NCBI GenBank assembly: GCA_021156225.1
Contig: JAJNBN010000034.1
Coordinates: 1 to 12,369 of the forward strand
Direction of reading: 5' to 3'
DNA length: 12,369 nucleotides
Origin: Verrucomicrobiota bacterium
Lineage (GTDB): Bacteria; Verrucomicrobiota; Verrucomicrobiia; Limisphaerales; JAEYXS01
Below, piece after piece: positions 7,983-12,369 of this stretch. Position 1 is the stretch's first letter. Every line of letters begins with the position of its first letter. The position numbers and the translations under genes are program-made. A model generated the notes under the pieces. The model saw nothing but the letters and a program-made list of their open reading frames with translations. It was not told the DNA's origin and ran no database searches.

Positions 7983-9110
7983 ATGAAATCTCTCTGGTCC
8001 CGGCGTCATTTTTTGGTGGGCTTGGCATCTGGCACAGCCGCGCTGGCGGCTGGTTGCAAAACGGCTTCATCACCCAAGGCCTCAAGCCCCAAGACCGAAG
8101 TCACCATCGTCGGTGAAGAATTTCACCTCAACGGCCAGCCGACTTTCAAGGGGCGTTCGTGGAAGGGGCACAAGATCCAGGGGCTCCTGCCGAATTCGCG
8201 CATGGTCCAAGCCACCTTCGATGACTTGAATCCCGAGACTGCCTCGCAATGGGCCTACTCAGATACCAAAAAGTGGGATGCCGAGCGCAATGTGAACGAG
8301 TTCATTACCGCCATGCCCATGTGGCGGGCGCATGGTTTGCTCGCCATCACCGTGAATTTTCAGGGCGGCTCGCCTTACGGCTACTCCAACGCACAACCAT
8401 GGGAGAACTCTGCTTTCGCACCCGATGGTTCCTTGCGTGCTCCGTTCCTGGGCCGCATGGAACGCATCATCAACCGCGCTGATGACCTCGGCATGGCCGT
8501 GATCCTGGGTTATTTCTATTTCGGCCAGGATCAGCGGCAGGTGGATGAGGCCGCCGTCATCCGGGCCGTGGACAATGCCACCGATTGGGTGCTCCAGAAA
8601 GGCTGGCGCAATGTCATCATCGAGGTGAACAACGAGTGCAACGTCAACAAATACGACCACGCCATCCTCAAGCCCGACCGGGTGCATGAACTCATCGAGC
8701 GGGTGAAGGCGCGGCAACGGAATGGCCGCCGCCTGCTGGTGAGCACTTCGTATGGCGGCGGGGCGATACCGCGTGAGAATGTCGTCCGCGCTTCGGACTT
8801 TCTGCTGCTGCATGGGAATGGTGTGAAAGACCCAAAGCGCATCAGCGAGATGGTCGCGCAGACGCGCAAGGTGAAGGGTTATCGTCCCATGCCCATTGTG
8901 TTCAATGAGGACGATCACTTCGATTTTGACCAGCCTATGAATAATTTCGTCGCCGCCACAGAGGCTTATGCGTCTTGGGGTTTCTTCGATTACCGGATGA
9001 AAGACGAAGGGTTTGATGAAGGTTACCAAAGCGTGCCGGTGAATTGGGGCCTCAGCAGCGCACGCAAGCGCGGGTTCTTCAAGCTGCTGAAAGAGATGAC
9101 GGGCGGTTGA
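7983..9110 (+). CDS. Tat-exported lipoprotein with a glycoside-hydrolase-like barrel
   Basis: The 375-residue protein begins with a Tat signal (SRRHFLVGL at 6-14) ending in ALAAGC. It is therefore probably exported folded and lipid-anchored at C25, although alanine at position -3 of the lipobox is less usual. The mature part looks like a clan GH-A (cellulase-like) TIM barrel. VIIEVNNECN places N217-E218 at the end of a strand as the usual acid/base pair, and IVFNEDDH (E309) later in the barrel is a candidate nucleophile. LLLHGNG and a Trp/Phe/Tyr-rich C-terminus add to the resemblance. The exact family and the polysaccharide are not identifiable. The frame extends upstream to a TTG at 7911, but the ATG at 7983 is chosen because it places the twin-arginine signal at the N-terminus. 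A possible promoter is ATGACA (7939-7944) with TAGATA (7963-7968), spacing 18. It diverges from uvrC and is followed 55 bases later by the FIST gene. Confidence 0.8.
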   Translation: MKSLWSRRHFLVGLASGTAALAAGCKTASSPKASSPKTEVTIVGEEFHLNGQPTFKGRSWKGHKIQGLLPNSRMVQATFDDLNPETASQWAYSDTKKWDAERNVNEFITAMPMWRAHGLLAITVNFQGGSPYGYSNAQPWENSAFAPDGSLRAPFLGRMERIINRADDLGMAVILGYFYFGQDQRQVDEAAVIRAVDNATDWVLQKGWRNVIIEVNNECNVNKYDHAILKPDRVHELIERVKARQRNGRRLLVSTSYGGGAIPRENVVRASDFLLLHGNGVKDPKRISEMVAQTRKVKGYRPMPIVFNEDDHFDFDQPMNNFVAATEAYASWGFFDYRMKDEGFDEGYQSVPVNWGLSSARKRGFFKLLKEMTGG

Positions 9111-9130
9111 GATGAAACTTTCCGTGCATC

Positions 9131-9165
9131 TTTACTCGCCCGCCTTCCGCCGATAGACTCAATCC
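9131..9165 (+). promoter_or_regulatory. possible FIST-trmB promoter, leaderless layout
   Basis: TTTACT (9131-9136) and TAGACT (9154-9159) are separated by 17 bases and each matches the sigma-70 boxes at four of six positions. TAGACT is followed by six bases and the ATG at 9166. No Shine-Dalgarno precedes this ATG, whereas the downstream trmB, internal to the same transcript, has a strong one. That contrast is what a leaderless first gene would show. Confidence 0.4.
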
Positions 9166-10374
9166 ATGCGAACGCCGTATTCGGTTTGCGGACACTGGGC
9201 GGGGGAGTATGACGAGGCCGGGGTGGAAGCCTGGGCCGCGAATCTTCGCAGCCAGTTGGAGACGCCTCAGGTGACCCTTGGGCTGGTCTTCATGACGCCG
9301 CAATTTTTCCCTCATGCCGCGCAGGTGCTGGAGACCTTGCGCCTGCATGCGCGCGTGCCGCTGCTGGTCGGTTGCTCCAGCGAGAGCTTGGTGTGCGGTC
9401 GCCGTGAGATTGAGGAAAAGCCGGGTCTGGTGCTGGGACTTTATTACCTGCCGGGCGCGAAACTGACGGCCAAGCATTTCACGCAAACTCAAGTGGACAG
9501 TTGCACGGACCGGTCTTACTGGCATGAGGAGATGGGCGTGACCCGGGAACAAACCAATGGGTGGTTGGTCTTCGCCGATCCTTTCAATCTGGATGCCGAG
9601 AACTGGCTCAAGCAATGGAATGCGGCCTACGCGCCCGTGCCCGTCATCGGCGGTCTGGCGAGCGGCGTGTATCAGGAGCGCAACACGCAGGTGTATCTGA
9701 ATGGTGATGTTTTCGAAGAAGGTGGTGTGGCTGTCTCCGTGAGCGGGGATGTGGAGATCGCCGGGGTCATCTCGCAAGGCTGCACGCCCATAGGGGAGAC
9801 ATGGACCATCACGCGCACGGATGGCAATCTGATCTTCGAGATCGGCAACCGGCCCGCCTACTCCATCCTCACGGAGACGTTTGAGAAACTGCCGGACGAT
9901 GAGAAATCGAAACTGCGTGGCAATCTCTTCGTGGGGCTCGTGATCAACGAGTATCTGGAAGAGTTTCATCGTGGCGATTTCCTCATCCGCAATCTGGTGG
10001 GTGGTGATCCGGGCAAGGGCGTACTGGTGGTGGCGGCTTATCCACGCGCGGGCCAGACGATCCAGTTCCAACGGCGTGACGCGGCTGCGGCGACTGAGGA
10101 CATGACCGCGCTGCTGGAGCGGGTGAAGACGAATCTAAAGGGGCGCACCATCTACGGCGGTTCACTGCATTGCTGCAATGGCCGTGGCACGGGCCTCTTC
10201 GGTGAACCGAATCATGATGCCATGCTGATCCAGCGGGAGCTGGGGTCCATCGCGCTCACGGGGTTCTTCTGCAATGGGGAGATCGGACCCATCGGTGACA
10301 AGAATTTCCTGCACGGTTACACGGCGTCCCTCGCACTCTTTGTGAGCCGCGAACCAAAAGGAGCGCAGTCATGA
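9166..10374 (+). CDS. FIST-domain sensory protein (FIST N and FIST C)
   Basis: FIST domains are proposed sensory modules that bind small ligands, perhaps amino acids, and occur alone or fused to signalling domains. This is a stand-alone version of 402 residues with no membrane segment or output domain, so it is probably cytoplasmic. FIST N covers roughly 30-200, including LLVGCSSESLVCG (66-78) and IGGLASG (161-167). FIST C covers roughly 205-390, including QGCTPIG (204-210), GFFCNGEIGPIG (346-357) and the closing LHGYTASLALF, all characteristic of the family. The start is the ATG at 9166. The stop overlaps the trmB start (ATGA), so the two genes share a transcript and probably coupled translation. 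What it senses and how it signals cannot be read from the sequence. A link to tRNA modification or translation status is only suggested by the neighbour. Confidence 0.9.
   Translation: MRTPYSVCGHWAGEYDEAGVEAWAANLRSQLETPQVTLGLVFMTPQFFPHAAQVLETLRLHARVPLLVGCSSESLVCGRREIEEKPGLVLGLYYLPGAKLTAKHFTQTQVDSCTDRSYWHEEMGVTREQTNGWLVFADPFNLDAENWLKQWNAAYAPVPVIGGLASGVYQERNTQVYLNGDVFEEGGVAVSVSGDVEIAGVISQGCTPIGETWTITRTDGNLIFEIGNRPAYSILTETFEKLPDDEKSKLRGNLFVGLVINEYLEEFHRGDFLIRNLVGGDPGKGVLVVAAYPRAGQTIQFQRRDAAAATEDMTALLERVKTNLKGRTIYGGSLHCCNGRGTGLFGEPNHDAMLIQRELGSIALTGFFCNGEIGPIGDKNFLHGYTASLALFVSREPKGAQS
10358..10363 (+). promoter_or_regulatory. ribosome-binding site of trmB inside the FIST gene
   Basis: AAGGAG ends seven bases before the trmB ATG and lies within the last codons of the FIST gene. 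It is the strongest Shine-Dalgarno in the window and fixes the trmB start at 10371. Confidence 0.8.
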
Positions 10375-10982
10375 GCGAGACCGTAGCAACTACTACATCG
10401 CCGACTTTGGTTCATCGGCCACGCTCGTTTTTTGAGCCGTTGAATATCGGAGAAATGTTCAGCAAGCCGCAGCCTTTGCAGGTGGAGATCGGCGCGGGCG
10501 ATGGCTCCTTCCTCATCAAGTACACCTCGCTGCATCCGGAGTATAATTTCCTGGGCGTGGAGCGCTTGCTGGGACGCTTGCGGAAGATTGATCGCAAAGG
10601 GCAACGGCAGGGCTTGCAGAATCTGCGCGGGCTGCGCATCGAGGCGGCTTATTTCGTGGAGTATCTGCTGCCTGCGGATTCCACGGACATCATCCATATC
10701 TATTTTCCCGATCCGTGGCCGAAAAAGAAGCATCGCAAGAACCGGCTGGTGAACGAGCGGTTCACGGAGCTGGCGCATCGCGTGCTGAAGGACCGGGGCA
10801 TTGTCTATCTGCGCACGGATGACGCGGATTATCACGAGCAGATGGTGACGGTGTTTGATGCCAACCCGAGGTTTGAACGCATCGAGACGCCAGAGGAATT
10901 GAGCGCGGTGAAGACGGATTTCGAACGGGGGTTCAATGCCGAGGGAATCCCGACGCGGTATGCGGCTTACCGGAGGAGGTGA
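10371..10982 (+). CDS. trmB: tRNA (guanine-N7-)-methyltransferase
   Basis: TrmB transfers a methyl group from S-adenosylmethionine to N7 of G46 in the variable loop of tRNAs. The 203-residue protein is a class I Rossmann methyltransferase of normal family length. SAM motif I is VEIGAGDG (38-45). The acidic residue of the next strand is E64 (LGVE). The family signature YFPDPWPKKKHRKNR (111-125) carries the catalytic D114. A TDFE segment (182-185) corresponds to the C-terminal TxxE motif that contacts SAM and guanine. The start is ATG at 10371, supported by a strong Shine-Dalgarno. It overlaps the FIST stop by four bases and is the last gene of that transcription unit. The palindromic repeat pair begins right after the stop and may end transcription. 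Confidence 0.96.
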   Translation: MSETVATTTSPTLVHRPRSFFEPLNIGEMFSKPQPLQVEIGAGDGSFLIKYTSLHPEYNFLGVERLLGRLRKIDRKGQRQGLQNLRGLRIEAAYFVEYLLPADSTDIIHIYFPDPWPKKKHRKNRLVNERFTELAHRVLKDRGIVYLRTDDADYHEQMVTVFDANPRFERIETPEELSAVKTDFERGFNAEGIPTRYAAYRRR

Positions 10983-10984
10983 AT

Positions 10985-11118
10985 TTGGACCGCGGGACTG
11001 TGTCCCGCAGGACCTTGAAAGAACACCGTTGTCGGCAAAGTATCCACCTCGTTGACGGAAATTTTGTCCCTGCTGTTTGCTCAGGAGTGTTCCTGCGGGA
11101 CACAGTCCCCCGCTCCAA
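10985..11118. repeat. inverted pair of palindromic repeats (BIME/MITE-like)
   Basis: Two 28-base arms, 10985-11012 and 11091-11118, are inverted copies matching at 26 of 28 positions, with 19 consecutive matches (GGGACTGTGTCCCGCAGGA and its complement). Each arm is itself a hairpin. In the left arm GCGGGAC (10992-10998) and GTCCCGC (11002-11008) pair around TGT. In the right arm GGGAC/GTCCC pair around ACA. The 78 bases between the arms encode nothing recognisable. The element fills the gap between the convergent trmB and holin-like genes. Paired inverted REP sequences of this kind are mobilised by RAYT transposases in other bacteria, but no such gene is in this window. It could also act as a transcription barrier from both sides, though no T-run is present. 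Confidence 0.7.
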
Positions 11119-11125
11119 GAAACGA

Positions 11126-11560
11126 TCAGACGTCGATGATGGGTCCGCCTTTGTCGTCGTCTTTGGGGCGTTGCTGCTGGTTGCGGTTCGTGCTGGCCTT
11201 GGCTTTGACGCTGGTTTTCCCGGTGCCGGTGAGCGCATTCAGGATCATGCTCATGATGCTGATGACCAGGGCGCCAAAAAAGGCTGCCCAAAAACCAGCG
11301 ACGTGGAAGCCATCCACAAGATAACCCACGAGGTAGAGCAGGCCGGCGTTGATGACCAGCAGGAACAGGCCCAGGGTGAGGAGCAAGAGTGGCAGGGAAA
11401 GCAGCAAGAGAATGGGCCGCGCGATGGCGTTCAACACACCCAACAGCAGCGAGGCTACCACGAGGTCGCCAACGCCATCATAACCAATGCCCCTGATGAC
11501 GTGCGCCGCCACCAGCACGGCAACCGTCGTATTTATCCAGCGTATGAAAAAGTCTTTCAC
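11126..11560 (-). CDS. YvlD-like / phage holin family IV membrane protein
   Basis: This small integral membrane protein of 144 residues belongs to the family of B. subtilis YvlD, annotated as 'phage holin family' (Mycobacterial 4 TMS holin superfamily) because of its topology. Four hydrophobic segments are predicted (about 5-23, 31-49, 50-80 and 86-110), with the characteristic SLPLLLLTLGLFLLVINAGLL region in the third. A polar tail of Lys, Gln and Asp residues (about 115-144) is likely cytoplasmic. There is no lysin or phage gene nearby, so a lytic role is unlikely. Chromosomal members are thought to act in the envelope, and the precise role is unknown. The start is GTG at 11560, with GGAA about six bases before it as a modest ribosome-binding site. 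It converges on trmB across the palindromic repeat and diverges from the broken gene to its right. Confidence 0.9.
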   Translation of the reverse strand: MKDFFIRWINTTVAVLVAAHVIRGIGYDGVGDLVVASLLLGVLNAIARPILLLLSLPLLLLTLGLFLLVINAGLLYLVGYLVDGFHVAGFWAAFFGALVISIMSMILNALTGTGKTSVKAKASTNRNQQQRPKDDDKGGPIIDV

Positions 11561-11581
11561 AGTTCGTTCCGCTTAGCGTAG

Positions 11582-11820
11582 CACAGGAAAGGTGGGATTG
11601 CCGAAGGAAAAGTTAACGCACTTAAACGGGCCAAAATTCCAGTTGCCAGAAATGCCCGCTGATGGCTGGCTGGAGATATTGGACTGGATGGCGTAGAACT
11701 GGTCATGGCCCTCGAAGAGGAATTCGGCATCGAGTTTTCGGATGCGGATGCTGAGCGCATGCAGACTCCGCGTAACGTGATCGACCATATCATGCGGATG
11801 GTGTATGGCGGCCAGAAACG
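11582..11820 (+). pseudogene. acyl-carrier-protein-like fragment, frameshifted
   Basis: In one frame, 11663-11820 reads WLAGDIGLDGVELVMALEE, then EFGIEFSDADAERMQTPRN and VIDHIMRMVYG. This closely follows helices II to IV of acyl carrier proteins (LDSLD-VELVMALEEEFGIEI type). The expected phosphopantetheine serine is missing (LDG instead of DSL). This frame is closed by TGA at 11660. In another frame, 11580-11691 reads GLPKEKLTHLNG, resembling the region after helix I of ACPs, and ends in TAG. The two pieces together suggest one domain broken by a single-base loss near 11660-11690. At about 11819 a further single-base change would join it to the membrane reading frame that follows. The alternative is a short intact ACP-like gene from the ATG at 11705 (67 codons to 11908), but its C-terminal third looks non-coding. 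Confidence 0.45.
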
Positions 11821-12369
11821 GTGCACTTCGCGGGCCATTCCTGGCCGCATTTGGAGTATCCCAAAGCGGTTAACTGGCTTCGTGCCGTGGTGTTTCTATC
11901 CACCATGATCGCGTGTATCGCGGCTGGTGGTTACTTCCATCTTTTCGCCGGTTGCCTGATGTTTTTCTTATCATTTCCGATCGCCATCCGGGTGGACGAT
12001 TGGCTCACGGGAAAGTTCGAACATCGTCGGGTGATCCTGCCCGAAAAGCTCGTGACCATCGCCAACTTAATCGATGCCGTGGTCCCGCAGGAATGGACGA
12101 AAGCTCAAGGAATGATCAGTGAGTGGGATCGCGAACGGGTCGCTAAAAAAATGAAGGAGATCGTGATCGACCAACTGTGCACCGGTGAAGAGCAGTATCA
12201 CGAAGATGCGCGGTTTATTGAGGACTTCGGGGGGGGTGAAAAACCGGGCGGAGATTTCTCTCCTCCAATTCCGGCGTTGTCATCATCACGTTCCACCGCC
12301 GCCGGATATCTTTCAACGTGCAGCTGCGATGCTGGTGAAATATTGAATCGCCGCTCAGGATTCAAAAGC
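11821..12369 (+). CDS. membrane protein with ACP-like C-terminal piece, partial at right edge
   Basis: A frame open from 11776 to the window edge without a stop gives at least 183 codons from GTG 11821, or 155 from ATG 11905. It begins HFAGHSWPHLEYPKAVNW, has two predicted membrane helices (codons about 22-42 and 43-57 from 11821), then a soluble part with PEKLVTIANLIDAVV. It continues with KKMKEIVIDQLCTG and EEQYHEDARFIEDFG, which reads like helix I and the following loop of an acyl carrier protein (compare VKEIVIEQLGV...ARFVEDLG). At 12229-12236 a run of eight G occurs. After it this frame becomes rich in Ser, Pro and Cys, whereas a shift by one gives a tail ending in AAAMLVKY and a stop at 12344-12346. 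The true end is therefore uncertain. I read this as the continuation of the ACP-like fragment to its left, broken by frameshifts. No function is assigned. Confidence 0.4.
   Translation, partial: MHFAGHSWPHLEYPKAVNWLRAVVFLSTMIACIAAGGYFHLFAGCLMFFLSFPIAIRVDDWLTGKFEHRRVILPEKLVTIANLIDAVVPQEWTKAQGMISEWDRERVAKKMKEIVIDQLCTGEEQYHEDARFIEDFGGGEKPGGDFSPPIPALSSSRSTAAGYLSTCSCDAGEILNRRSGFKS

Noticed and set aside
8259..10071. Two overlapping minus-strand open frames opposite the hydrolase and FIST genes
   Set aside because: Both are His/Arg/Leu-rich shadows antisense to conserved proteins.
11126..11560. Holin-like protein as evidence of a prophage
   Set aside because: The family is widespread on chromosomes and no other phage gene is present in the window.
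11557..11850. Minus-strand open frames upstream of the holin-like gene
   Set aside because: The translations are Ser-rich with no motif and lie opposite the ACP-like segment, which is the better coding candidate.

Overview
The window is 12.4 kb of dense bacterial chromosome with housekeeping genes and no sign of a phage, plasmid, transposase, CRISPR array, rRNA or tRNA. GC-rich codons, a Tat-exported lipoprotein carbohydrate enzyme, a FIST protein, dispersed palindromes between genes and a shortened UvrC suggest a free-living Gram-negative bacterium. My best guess is Verrucomicrobiota. That guess rests on general resemblance and could not be tested here.

Layout from left to right. Positions 21-2768 (+) encode an FtsK/SpoIIIE DNA translocase. 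Positions 2769-3027 form a gap with three hairpin-forming repeats. Positions 3028-4233 (+) encode an FAD-dependent DAO-type oxidoreductase, joined by a 4-base ATGA overlap to an aldo/keto reductase (4230-5030, +). The tail of that reductase overlaps the tail of a convergent LysR regulator (5016-5957, -). Upstream of the regulator on the same strand is uvrC (6080-7849, -). uvrC diverges from a Tat-lipoprotein with a glycoside-hydrolase-like barrel (7983-9110, +). Next come a FIST sensor-domain protein (9166-10374, +) and trmB (10371-10982, +), again joined by ATGA. An inverted pair of palindromic repeats (10985-11118) separates trmB from a convergent four-helix membrane protein of the YvlD/phage-holin-IV family (11126-11560, -). 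The last 800 bases (11561-12369) hold pieces of an acyl-carrier-protein-like and membrane protein, spread over three reading frames and running towards the right edge.

Functionally, ftsK (chromosome segregation), uvrC (excision repair) and trmB (tRNA m7G46) are core genes. The oxidoreductase/aldo-keto reductase pair is a probable small redox operon of unknown substrate, perhaps controlled by the adjacent LysR protein. FIST and TrmB are probably translated in a coupled way. I see no clear new multi-gene defence or biosynthetic system. The most unusual items are the rearranged UvrC architecture, the inverted palindromic repeat between trmB and the holin-like gene, a TANNCT-N6-start arrangement that suggests leaderless transcripts at three loci, and the broken ACP/membrane gene at the right end.
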